Assembly (NCBI GenBank): GCA_013399305.1
Contig: VXAI01000117.1
Location: 904,356 to 968,355, forward strand
Reading direction: 5' to 3'
DNA length: 64,000 nt
Source of the DNA: Rostratula benghalensis
Taxonomy: Eukaryota; Chordata; Aves; Charadriiformes; Rostratulidae
The translations under genes and the position numbers were made by a program. Positions within the stretch are counted from its first letter, which is position 1; each line of letters starts with the position of its first letter. Below, piece after piece: positions 22,862 through 36,400 of the stretch. The notes under the pieces were generated by a model. That model saw only the letters and a list, made by a program, of their open reading frames with translations. It ran no database searches and was not told the origin of the DNA.

Positions 22862-24417
22862 CAAAATGCCGGCCGTCAGCGCCCCACCGTGGCGGGGAGG
22901 CCTGTATCCGTGAGCCGCTGGCTTCCTTTACCCCCGAGGCCGGGCAGAGGACCCCGTTCTGTTCCCACCCGCCTTGCTCACGCCCTCTCGGCTCCCTCAG
23001 CCCGGCCGCAGGGCCGGGCAGGATGTGCCGCCATTGAGGCCTGCAGGCGCTCCGGCCCGGCGGAGATGCCAGGATCCAGTCATCCAGCTGGTCCCCGGTT
23101 CCCCGTGTGCCACCTCCCACGGCAGCCGGCGGCACCCGGGACCTGTGGGGCGAGGGCACGAAGGGCAGCGCAAGGCCCAGGCCGTGCTGGGTTGAAGGAA
23201 CTCGGGATCATGCCTCCCTCCCACAATGTGACACTTTGGGACTGGCTCTACAGAAGAAGCAAGTGGTTTCTCAGGTGCTTGTGTCTTATGCAAACCCTGT
23301 GCCTGTCCACCATCCCCCTGGGGCAGAGCAGTGGGATATTCAGGTGGGATATGTATATTATTAGCAGTAGGATATTTAGGTACCACAGCACTACAGGTTG
23401 ATGGAGTTGTGTCAACTATAGTCAGGCAGAAGCTGCCTGCACCCCATCAACGATTGTGTTTTGTGCATTTTGCTGTGCAGTCTTGGCTTGAAAAGGGCTC
23501 CTGGTTGACGAGTGAGAGGTGTGGGTATGGCTAGGGTATGGGCAGCACACCAGGCAGATGGGACTTTGCTGCAGGGGAGGTTTGAGGTTCACAAAACCAT
23601 CAGAACAGAGCAGGCTGTGGCATTCCAGCCTTTATTTCTCCTCTGTTAGTGCTAGTTTGGGAGGCGTAAGCCAGCTTGGCCAAAGCACAAGAACCTAAGG
23701 CATGTCTTTCTGCAGAACTGTGTTCAGATTTGCACATTAATAAAGCATTGAAAAAGAAGGGGGAGAAAGAGGGCAAGACACAATACTGAAATGAAGTAAG
23801 AAATAAAGTATCTGTAACTATTTCAAACAAGGAAGATGACAATCACAGGGGAAGAGAGAACTATGAAAGGAAGGAATAATGCCACTTTGTCTCTCTTCCT
23901 GAACTGCTTCAGCATCTTTGTTAAGGTTTATGTCAAATGTTTATTTAGACATTGCAAAGATTTTAGTTCCTGCTGTAATTGGCATAGCTCCCAGTCTGAC
24001 ATGGTTCTGGAAAGAGCTCACTTCATTCTTACAGTGTTATGTTCAGAATGAAGTTATTTAAGATCATTACAGTAGAAAAGAGATTAGCAGGCATGCCTGC
24101 CCAAGCAGCATTTTGACAACGTACTTTTCCTTCTTTTGAAAGCACCTTTCTGGAAGTGTATAGACAAGACTGTATTTCAAAAGAGGCATTAATCTTAAAA
24201 ACATTTTTGCATCAGTTAAACTTCAGTATAAACAATGTCAAGCGTGTGTCATATGTTCTCCTCCATAGTACAGCCTAACCACCAGTTTTCTTTACTTCCC
24301 CACATCTCCCTTCACCCCCAGCCAGTTAGACTTTTCAGCAGAACTGGACAGTGTTTAGCCTTCAGAGTCACATTATTGGTTTGAAGTTTGTGGTTAACAA
24401 ATGGTCTCTCTTCTCCT
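22862..24417. other. Short RTCB / BPI gene A intergenic spacer
   Basis: Only about 1.77 kb separates the gene A stop codon from the RTCB start codon, both transcribed leftward. The right part should include the gene A 3' UTR and the left part the RTCB promoter. No further coding exon was seen. Confidence 0.6.
23940..23945 (-). terminator. Possible gene A polyadenylation signal (AATAAA)
   Basis: The minus strand reads AATAAA about 470 bases after the gene A stop codon. A second AATAAA on the same strand lies at 23,631-23,636. The sequence does not show which one is used. Confidence 0.35.
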
Positions 24418-27400
24418 TTAGTGTCCTTTGTAGTGGACATCGGTAGAAATCAGCATGTGTCCCTGCGGGGAGAAGAACAGTCACTGAAATGCTATAAATT
24501 ACAAAAAGAAGGTGGGTTTTTGTTTAGTTGATTTTCCTATTTGGTTTTTGTTTTATTCTGTTTTGGTGGATTTTTTTTTGTTTGTTTTGTTGTTGTTTTT
24601 TCCCCCCAGTTTCAACTCGATCCTGTTGCTAAAGTTCAGAAAAATCTTTGTAAAAGAGCCCCACCTTTCCCTGGCTGCTATCCCTTTGCACCATCTCCAG
24701 CCAACACATAAGAGTTCATCTGAGCCTTGAGGCCACTAGGCAGACATCACAAGGTGGGGTTGTTTTTACCTAATTTGAGCCAGTTAAGAATTAGCCATCT
24801 AATCTCAATTAACCTTTAGGGCTTTCCCCATTGTCAGTGCATAGAGAGCAAGGAACCTGCAGAGAGCAGCCCATCACAGTCTAATATGGTTATCTATCAA
24901 AAGTGGGAGGAATTTCTTACTATCGACCATAGCCAATAGACTGGGACTGGAAGTGTAGATTATAAAAATAGCTTTTAAATTGGAATCCCATTCACTTTGA
25001 CAAGGTATAGCAATTCTCCCGTGTCCCATCTCATTTCTGTTTACTGATGAGGAGACTGATTAGAGAAAGTGAGGTAGGGGAATGGGCCCTTAATTTGTAA
25101 TTAGCCTATAAGATCATTGACCACTGGTGACACTGAAAGCAGTTTCCAGGCATTTGTATTTTGTAGGAACTGCATAGCTGGCTGCTGCCAGGTATATGGA
25201 ATGCAAAGAAAGATTAAAAAAACCATTTGTGCTTATTTCTTGAGTTGTGCATTGTGCTTGATCACAAGCAAGGATTTGAGACTGACCCTGCAGGGCTAAA
25301 AATCACTGAGAAGTTGGTAAATGAGGAGAAATGTAAGCGTCTTACCCATTTTCTGGGCAGTTCATTTGTCAGCACTGTCTTTGTACTGATTGTCTGGCAA
25401 AATTCTGTATGTTCAGTCTAAAGGCTAGAACGTGTTGTGAGAAGCAACAGAATATGGTGTGATTTGGAGAACAACCAGAAGGTGAAGAATATTTTCTGAG
25501 AGCTCACTAACTACTTTTGACCTCAGCCGTTACCACCAATTATTAACAAAATCCAGTCATGCTAGGTGCACAAAACTGAATTCACTCCACTCTCCTATTT
25601 CAACAATTCCTGTTAAATTCAGCAGGACTGTATGGATAGCAATAACTGATTTGATTTAATTGGCCAAAATTGAATGAATTGTTGAGGATAAACCTGGTTT
25701 TGCACTCAATTGCAACTTGAAAGGCTGAACAAGCTGTGCCTTTGATTACTTCATGGTTAGGTGTTTAATGCAAGACTAGCTTTTCCTCTCAAAGAAAGAG
25801 AAATTTGTTCCTAATAGGATTTTACCATTATTACATACCTCAGTTTAAACCCAGAGTGAATGACCTTTTCATGGGAGTGTCAAAATCTCACCTGTACAAG
25901 CGTAATGTGAGGTCTCATCAAGGTAACATTGGCTAGATTGGGAAGAGGGAATCCTTTTGACAGTTTAGCTTAAAAAGAGAGACAAACACAATGATTTTGG
26001 TATGCATTGGAAAGATAATAAATACCTGCCCTTCAACAATCTCCAGAGATTTCTACATCATTTACAAAAATTAACCTCCTGAGTCTTCACAAACAACTCC
26101 GTGAGGCAGATACGATGCCCATTTACTAATGGGGAAAAAGAATTACAGGTGCTTTTCTCTTGGTGGAGTGTTGCAGCCAAACCAAGGCGTTTCATGTTCC
26201 ACATGTTACATACTCAGTGTCCCTGGTGGCCTGGGGGATTGTTAATACAGCTCTGGCATCGTTAGAACCCATTCCCATTTGTCTTCATTCATTAAGGAAG
26301 GTGAAGTTCATCCCAGTAAAGAGGGCTGGCGCAAAGCCATGTTTCCTTCCAGGGCCTTACATAAGATTTATGAGAGGCAAAAGCCCTGTGTGGGTCTCGT
26401 AGAGAGGAATACATTTCACACACGGTGGCCTCAGGCAGGTGGGCAGGCTAGGGAGACATGCTTCTCCCTGATGCACCAGGGCCACCTCGAGCGAGGCAAA
26501 GGCAGGTGAATTATGAGTTTCCTTGTCCTTTTTGCAAAACAGTGCCAATGAGAAGCTACACTCAGATCCCTGTGAATCAATCTTCCCCTTCCACTGCTTA
26601 CTGGCTGATGGTTATTTTCCACTCAAGTTATGAGAACTGGAAACTTAAGCAGAAAGTGAGCAGAAGTTCATAGCATCAGTCCCACTCTGTTGGAAGCTTT
26701 TAGCTTAGAAATACAGCCTTACCGTTAGCTGATGGAATGACTTCAGTCTGTAAAATGTAAGACAGGATGTTCTCCAGAAGTGAGATCTGCCACAGAGAAG
26801 AAAACTGAGTTAGCCATCACTTCCTGATAGTGGTGGAACTGTGGTGCCCTAATCCTAGATGGAATTAGTAGGCTTATGTTCAATTTTTAGCTCTTGTTTG
26901 GCCCAAAAGGGCCATAACATAAAGTGACCTTTGGATCCTAAGTCTTTGGAATAACGCAAAGGAAGCGAGATGCAAGATGCAAATGGCTTTCATCACGCTT
27001 GGACAATGTTTTCATTTAAATCGGTCTGTTTCTTTTATTTGGGAGGTAATTTATCGCCAACAGCAAAGCAGGGCCAGAACAGCCTTAATCCTTTCTCCTC
27101 AGCTACTCAGAACTGATGGATTGTACTCAGGATTAAATGACTCTCTTCGGAGGCAGGGTATTTCCCCTGCAGGGCTACAACCGTGCCATCCCAGGCATCT
27201 GAGACCAGTGGTTCGGCTCCAAATCCCTGCTGTAATTCCGAGCATCTGTGATGAGCACCAGAGCACCACATGGCCTGCCTCTGCCTCACTTGTGCATGTG
27301 ATGGCTTAGGCAGCACACTGCTGCCTCCGGTTAGGCTACAGTTTCCTTGAGCGCTGGGTATTTCACCCTTACGATTCCAGAGGTCTTTCTGCTACTAATG

Positions 27401-30400
27401 AAATGCAATACACCACTCAGGGAATCTACAAAGATTTCATTTTCAGAGCACTAACTTTCCCCAGATAATATACTTTTAGCTCCATGGCAGAGAGGTGGCT
27501 GCCAGAAGACAGGAAAAGAGGCATCCAGGAAGGAAGCCAAATAATTTAGAAATGCAAGTAAGATTTAACAGGTTACTCTTTAGCTTTGATAACCCTGGTA
27601 TTCCCGGTTTGCATTTTGCATGTGCTTAAATTATCCACTTACCTCAAAAAAGCCAACGTTGGAGTGGGCTAGGGAGAATTGGAGCCTGAGGGAAAGAAGT
27701 GAAATAAGATGAATCACTAGAAAGGATAAACACACATTATTCTAGTCACGTGCAGTCACTGCTGTAGAGCTCCAGGCTGTGAGAAACGTCTGTAAAGAGA
27801 TTTTTGAAGCAATATATTTTACACAATGCATACTGCCTCCTAGAGAGAAAGATGTGGCTTGCTTAGAACATTGCAAAAGAGTAAAGCTAGATGGGCCATA
27901 GCCAGCAATCAGAGTATGCTTCTCTCTCTGCGCTGTATTTTGAAAATCCTACTGACAATTGACTTTACCAGGGCTAAGCATCAAGAACTTGCAGGCTCAG
28001 ATATTTTGCAAGGATTTTGGTACATCCGCATAATGGTTTGATATGAGCCTTACTGGACTGGGAAGAAAAATCCTGTTCATTGTATGGCACTGCTGCTGAT
28101 GGCTGTTGCTACTAATGTTTCTGTTTCCAAATTTTCAAATACTTATTCAGTGCATATTCAAGTATCCAAACACACATTCAAAACATCATTTCTGAGTTTC
28201 CACAGAACCAGCATCCTGGCTCTCAGCACACTAGATTTTTCTTTTTGAATCTGCTGCAAAAAAAAATTGTGAACAGTACTGCCTTCCTTAAATTCCTAAC
28301 ATCTCTGTGCCCTGACAAACTCTGCATATTCTTGACCCTATAACGGTCTTCCCAAGGGCCTATTGTGAAATCAAGGTCTCAATTCCCAGCTGTGAGGTCC
28401 TGGTACACAGAGCTTCTTTCTATAAAATGTGTCATGTTAGATGTCTAAATGCTCAAGCCTCTGGTCTCCAGCTTTCTGACCCTTGGGAGCTGCAGTGCCT
28501 TAGGTGAAGAATCTCTGCTGTAAGAGCATCATCGTAGGGGAACTGTAGGGGTCCAGATTCTTTACTCTGTCCCGGACTCCTTTGCACTTTAAAAAAAGTG
28601 CACTAAAAAGTGTCACGGGTGGGGTAGAAAGTAGTTGCATCTTGCCAGCTGGAACGGGGTGAGGGAAGCTCTCACATGATTCACAGTCATCATAATTGCC
28701 CTGCACACTTCATTTACATGGCTCAGAGGGGACAGTAGATATCAGGAGCAGAGAATTCCAATGAGACCCCTGCCCTCCAGCAATCCATAGCTGGTGGATC
28801 CCTTGGGGACTGTGGTGGTTGTCACAGAGAAGTTTCCTGACTCTAAACTTGTGCTTGTACTACGCCATAGAGAATTAGAGAATCTAATGCTTATGAACTC
28901 GCCAGGGAAACACATTTATTAAATTATGGTTATCTGATCATGAGCCTCAACTGCTAATGCTGAGATTGCTAACACTTCCAAATGGCTGGAAACCCTTTCC
29001 ACCCCAGATTGAATTACCTGTTTAAACATAGTGAGCCCACCAATTTCTGGTCAAATATATTCAGAGCAATGCTGGTGTTGGCTGCCTGCAGAAGAAAAAA
29101 AACATGGGTTACCAGACACAAAAACACAGGACCCTTGCTCTGAATTAGTCCCAAATACAAAAATACCATCTTCCCAGTTATGTAGGGAAGCTGTTTCCTG
29201 TAGATGCAACTTTCTCCCTAGCCTGTGGCCCATGCAAGGCTGCATACAGTAGATGTCTGTGCGTCTGAATGGCACTGACATTGGAGCTGAAATGAGTTTT
29301 CACTCAGGGTAATGAGGTTTCACTAATCACAGACATTTTCAGTTAAATGAACAAGTTGCCAAGAGACATGACTCATGCCTGCAAGACTGTCATTCCAGGG
29401 AATAAAACTTTGGTTAATTAGAGTTAATTTTTGGACTTTTGTCCATCTATAGGAAAAAATTCTTTGTCATAGAAATATCCTATAGATTAAGTGGGACCAC
29501 TTAAACACCACCTGTCATTAAGGGGAATTTGCATGTTTAAGTACTATAAATCTGGTATTTTGGGGTTGGGTTTTTGTTTTTTTTTTTTTTTTTTTTTTTT
29601 TTACAGTTTTAACAGAAGGAAGGAACAAACATATTTAACCCTGAGTTAAATGTCACCTCTTTTTCATTGTACTTACTATGTTCATAGTGAACAACAGCTG
29701 GGTGGTTGAGTCTGGCAGAACAGCAAACACCTCCATGGAGCCCTGAATTTCTACCGTGAAGGAATCCTGCTCTAAGCTGATGACAGGTATTTCAGTAGCC
29801 ATTAGCTTCAACATCACTGGGTAGGGTGTAACTGAATATTTAGCTACCTGTAAGGTTCCGAGACAACAAAAACAAATAAGACAGAAAAATGCTTTTCTTG
29901 TAGAACAGATCAGAATACTACATTTTCTCATTCTCAAAGTGTTTTGAAGTTCTTTAAGAGGAGGGTAAAGACAATTGCTAACATAAGATTCTTTCAGGCA
30001 AGCAGGAGGTAGCAGTTTTCTGTGGTGATAAACAGTCTTGGCCACATTAGGAATGGAGTGGAAAGTTCTTTCCACGCTAGGAATATGATTTCTTCTGAAT
30101 CACTTTGAGAGAAATTAAATACTTGTTTATGAACACATGAATAGAACAGGAATGTGACATTTAGGTCACACAAAAGAGCTCAGGAGTCATTCAGCTGGAG
30201 ATTCCCCCATCTCATGGGATAGGTTCCTGCTCTGAACTGTCCTCAGAGGAGCCTCACTCTGGCCATTGCCCAAATAGTGAGTAGGTTCACCAAGCTTATT
30301 ACTTAAAACAGAGGGAATGGAATACTAGCATCAACACTTGTGGCATTTTATGGAGAAGACCATGTGATGACTGCCCTTGGAGCATTCTTAGATTACTGAG

Positions 30401-33400
30401 GAAGGAACTTAATACCACCTGGGAAGCAAACAGGGATGTGAAATTCTTCGAACCATGATTTAATCCATCACTGGCATTCATAGCCTAGGGTCTCTGACGC
30501 TTGTTTTCAGTTCCTCACTCTGTCTGAGCCAGTGGAAGCTATGCATGCTTATATTCTCTCTCTGTTATATTCATCTCCTCCACCTAAAATAAATTGAAAT
30601 CCTGTGCACCTGCCTTGTCTGTTCCATAGATGTAATGCTTCCTGCCCATCTGTTAGCTTGGTTTCCTGCATGTGGCCACTACAGCCCCTTCTCAGATCTT
30701 TACTGAATTCCTTTCTGCTGGACAGTCACAGGTGAGCAGTGAAGCAAATACAACTACACAGGCTTTGGGCAGGAGAAAGGAGTTATTATTTCTGAGATGA
30801 AGCCTTCTCAGAAGGCCCTCAAAGCAGGACTCATGACTGGAAGCTTTTTCCTGCCTAGACCTGGCTTTAGGTGGGAACAGCTGTGGCTTTTGTCACAATG
30901 CCCAGAGTAAAGATGGATGTGCAACATTATGGGCCAACTTTGTTAACAGTGCAAGTCATCCAATTCGTGGGTGTGGGAGGTGAAAAGGCCCATCTGCTCT
31001 GCTGTTATGAGGCATACGTGTGCCAGCTTCTCCAGCACAGGAGCCCTGGTTACCCTACAAGCCTTTGGGATACCCCAGTAGTGAGGTGTCTGACACCCAC
31101 ACTGGGTGGTTTCCCAAGAGTTTGTAGAAGTAATGATACTCACCTCAGGAATGATGCTGCCAAATATCTCTGTGCTTATATTAAAATAGCTGCAAGTCTG
31201 GAGGAGAAGTAAAAAAAAATAAAAGAAGCTTACCAGATTTGACCTTCATGGTTGGCTTTGGTTAAATGCATTATTACTCTCATTTCAATGATTTTTTGAT
31301 TCTGTGTCTTTTGTTCTTTGAAATATTCTTAAAGGACTAAGTATACTTAAAGCTGATTTCCAGTAATATACCAAAATACTTCCTGGGAAAGCAAATGCTT
31401 AATATCGTCATAGTTTGGGCTGCAACTGATACATTTTGGGACTTACTGAACCTCCTGGAGACAGGCTAGCCAAGTCTGCCAAATCCAAGTCAAGCCAATC
31501 CAAAGCTACTGGGCTTTGACATATGCTTGTCTTCCATGCCCCCTGTAGTACTTACAGTCTGTGAAGACTCTTCAGAAAACAGCCACTGAGGCTGCTAAAT
31601 TCCACAGAGTAGATCCTTTGTCTGCACCAGAAAGCTCTATGCCTCAGGTCTACCAAACACACCCACCCCTTTTTTTTTTTTCCCCCATAGAAAAGTTGTC
31701 AGTATTTGGTACCTTGCTCAGTGGAACTTGGCACCCCGGCTGTGGCCTGAGGCACCTCCATAGAGCATAAAATAAAAGCATAACGATACCCTGCTATTTA
31801 TTATCTGCTGTCTCAGGACTTTGCAAGCCAATTGGCAGCTTTAATACGGCCACATACTGACAACTGGCAGGTCAAAGGCCCATCTTTGGTGACCTGAGCC
31901 ACTCTGACCCCATTCCTTCTGTGTCCTACTCACCTCTTCTGCAATGGTGATGTTGAAGGCCCCTGCGGTGTAATAAGCAAAAGAGGAGGTCTGAAAGATA
32001 TGCTCGGAGAAGGCAAGGTGGAGCATGGAGTCACTTTGGTCTGGGATAGTGAAGGGAGCTGCCACACAGGTAGAGCCAGTATAGTTTCCAGCTGGATAGA
32101 CTATACCCTGAAAGGTATTGGCAGAGACAAGAAAAACAAACAGACAAACAAACAAAACAACAAACCACAATCAAAATAGGACTTTAATGTGACTGCAGAC
32201 AACTAATGTGTCTTCCCTTTCCCTTGGTCAGGCCATTCATTTGGTGTATAACTGAGCAAATAGGCTTTGTAGTACACACTGAAGCTTTAGTGCTTTCAAG
32301 CAAGTGGTGAAGACAAGTTCCAGAGATTGGACACCTTCACAGATCACACCTGAGATCTATCTTTTGAGATGTTGATCATGTACTGAAGACAGTCTACCAC
32401 CTCTGAAAATAAAGCCTCTAAATGTAGGGTCTATGTACTGCATGAAGAGGATGACTAAGGCTCCTCCTGATACAAAAGGCTTATTTTTTTGCTTTCCCCA
32501 TCTCCAGGAATTTAAATCTGCTGCCTAGAGAAATCCAGTGGTCTCAATTACAAAAAAGGATCTCTAAAATCAGAGGTCTTTCTAGGTAAAAATCAGCACC
32601 TTATTCTGCCCAGAAGCAAGTGGAAAACTTGTGCAGAGAAAAGAATGCCTATGAGAAAAAGAAAAGTTATGTCTGACAATCCTAAAAACACCTATGTTGT
32701 CTTTTTCACTGCCCATGATATTAGCTAAGGCTTCCAGATGTAATACTTCCAAATGCAACCAGATGAAAACAAAAAGGTAAAACTGATTCAAAATGAGGGA
32801 GGAACTCAGAGGCTAAGATTTTTTGTACCCTTTTTATTAGTTCCCCCTTTCTGTTTAATCTCAAATATATTCTGTGTCTTTTATTTTCTCAACTCCTCCC
32901 CATCTCTCTCTAAATTTTGTGTTGCTCTTTTAAAGACTAGCAAAACACTGACAAAGTGCCAAGTCACTTTGCCCATGACACCCCCTCCTCCCGCTTTCAG
33001 TCCTCGCTGGATTTAACACTCACTTTGCATTTTTCCCCCATGTTGCATCTTCTGTGGGAGAATAGCTCCTGTAAACAGCTGTGATGCTACCTCTTTCATC
33101 TACCTCAAGCCCCTGCTTAAAATCTAATTGCTACAATACCCAGAAGAGCCTGACAGCAGCTGCAGAGCTGGTGGGCCGAGACCAGTATCTCCCATACTGA
33201 TGGATACCAGCTTTTTGTTCCTTTGTGTTCCCACCTCTTCCCTCCCTGTTGTCTCTTGTTAATACTTTAAGCTTTTTGTGACAAGACTGTCTTTTCGTTC
33301 TCCCTTTGTAGAGCACCTAGTGCAAGGAATCTTAAACTTAATTAAGGATCTTGGTTACTCCAATGAGGATAACTGCCCTCAACCAGAAACCATCTTACGC

Positions 33401-36400
33401 AGAATGACAATCAAGTCATGCTAGAATTAGGAGCTAGTCTGGTTTTAGTTTCAATACGTAAGGAGATTTTTTTTTTCCTTTATTTGAAAGAACCTTTCAG
33501 GTCTTCAAACTCAGCAACACTCATTGGGTTCCCATGCTTTTTTCAAGGGTCTTCTGCCTTCCCTTTCAAGGTGCCAGAGGCTTAATTCTTGTTCCTATAG
33601 GCTTGCTTTTTTCTTTTCCTCTCTCATCTGACAGCAGATGCGTTTAGTTAGTACAAAGTGTAGGAATCTTCCCCTGACTGACCGAACAAAGAAGCTGCAG
33701 ATATTTTTTTCTTCTAACTTGCTTAGTCAACTTTTACTGCTCTCTATGTGCTATAATCAACTCAACAGCATTTATAAAAAAAGGATGTGGCTTTTGACTA
33801 ATTCATTTGTTGTAACAACATACGAAGTGTTGTAACAGGATAATAATTCATGTTGTAACAGGATTGTTAAAAATTATTACAATAACAAATGCAATAGTGC
33901 TTTGAAATGTCTAGATTCTCAGATACTGAGTCTTAATGCTCAGAACAGCAAGCGGTCATTTTCAAAAACAGCATACAAAAATAAAAACCATACTAATCTT
34001 GGCAAATGGAACTGTTGGCAATTACCTTTAAATCCAAGTCAATGAACTGTCGGAATACCGCTGGCAAGCTATTTAAGGAGTAGTCTACTTCAGCCAAATT
34101 GTCAATCGGCATTGGGACTGTAAGGGTGGTAGATAAGGCAAAATACCCAATATTACAAAAAGCACAGAGAGATTTTTATGTATACGTAAAATTCGAAGTC
34201 AGTTCCTGAAGGGACACAAGATGTCCCGAAGAGTAGGGAAAACACAACCAGGGACCTCCTTAACATGCATTTTGATATAAGGCCTGATGTTTCTGCTGGA
34301 GCATTCTTTATTTTGTCCAGTGTTTTCTCATAGTGGAAAAGTAAATTTGATCCAACTAAAAAAAACCCCCAAAATATAAAAAAATTGGCCATACCAGTGC
34401 TTCAGGGCGTAAGGTGGTGTTGGAGGTGGTGGGATTTCTTGTCAACCAGTTCTGAGAGCATCCAGAGTGCATCCTCTGACTTACAAATACTTTCCCAGTG
34501 TGGTGGGTGCCTGATCTGCTTACATACTTGTGTTTTGCACATGGTGTGTTACCAACACTGTGGGGTATCTTAAACGCCCACATATCTAACCCAAAATGGT
34601 TAAAATGAGAAGCTTTTTATTTACAAAGGAGCTTTTTCATTTTGCCTTCGGCAAGTCTGATAAATAGGCAAGTGAAACTTCAATTTCCAGGCAGGCTAGG
34701 AGAGCAGGCTTCTGCTGGTCAAATGCTCTGGGTGCAGGAGGGCTCAGAGCACAGGAAGGAAGGGAAAACTGCCTTAGCATCGCTGCTGTGGCCTTTAGAG
34801 ACCTTTGTGTCTCTAACAACAGAAGTGCATGCTGCGATACTTGCAAGTTGAAAATAGCTCCCAAGTCCTTTGCTTCTCATAAATATAATTTTCTTGTCCA
34901 AGTACAACTCTCTTTATTTAACTGTGGTCCTGTAAGCAAGGGAGCAGACAGATCAGGGGGTCTGTTGCCACTCCTGGAGACTTTGCTGCACAGCTGCTGC
35001 TATGGAAGCTGCAGAATTTCACCGAACAGGAAGGGGAAGACAGAGGAAAAAAATATCACTAGTGACTCACAATTCAGTGATCGGAGGTCTTCATCTAGCA
35101 AGTGGATCCCAGATCTGATGTTGGGACATGACTGTATAAAAGCACATTCAAATTATGGCTTGATTAGTGGCTAGATTGTAAGCAACTCTCACCTGTGTGC
35201 TAGCAAATATGTCTGCTTATGTGACACACATTGCAGCATTTGTCAAAACACCTAAATTAGTTCTTCAACTAACTGGTTCCCCAAGGTTCCAATTTGGTGC
35301 AATGTAAGCGTGTCCTATGTCAGAACTGCTTTTAGGCAACAAAGCGAGAAGTTGCCAAAGGCAGCCTGGTGGGGGTGACAAAACCACAGCCTTAAATAGC
35401 ACAAGGAGAGAGATATCTCATGTTGGTCTCACAGGGAGATCCGTGGGCGGAATCAGAGCCATCTCAATCTCTGTCTCCTCTCTGAGGCCCTGGGCAGGTT
35501 GTCATTAGAACTACGCACCTCTTTGATATGATGAAATTTAAAGATGTCATTCTGTCAGGGTATGCACCACAACTTCTCTGTTCATCACCCAATATATGTT
35601 TCCTCTGCCAAGTATGAAAATTAACCAGACCCCAAAAAGCCTGTAGGCAGAGACTTATTCTGCATTGGAATGAGAAAATTGCTACATTTTCTGGCCTTGG
35701 TTGAACTGTGGACTAGTCAATATCTTGGCCATGAAGTTGGCACTTTATCTGGAAGCATCTCTGGCTGACAAAATGGTGACTGTGTTGATCAGACTGGAAC
35801 TATACTATTTTTTCTAGGTCTTCCTTTGCCAAGTTCACAGCACTGACATGTGAAAGTCATATTCCTTAAACCCCTCCCATACACAATTTGAAAGGCTTAC
35901 ATTAGTGACCAAGCTCCTGTGAATGGGTTTCTTCAGATACTTGATGAAGAAGTTATGCAGGAAACTAGAGGAAAGGAAGAAAGCAATTAGTGGGTGAAGC
36001 ACTGCAATCAGGTAATCAGATATCTCCAAAGAAAATTAATGTCCTCTGAGTATGATATTCTAGCACACAAGGGAGCTTTCTGAAATGTAACAGCTATCAG
36101 AGAGCCACAATTTAAAAGGAAATAATTTCACCACATGGCATCTTAGCAAGTAGTCTGGGTAGATTCATCTTTATGAATAAGGAAGTCTTCATATTACCAC
36201 CATCATGTATGTATAAACACAGAATAAATTAAATAATTAGTCTCTGCACTAGGAACTTCCAACACAAGTAAAAAAACCCAACCAAACAAAAAAACCAAAC
36301 CTAAAAACAGATGACAAGAGTTGTATTCAGAGAGTGAGAGAAGAACACAAGAACTATGAAATAACATTGCACAGGGTCACAACCAGAGGCAGAACAGACA

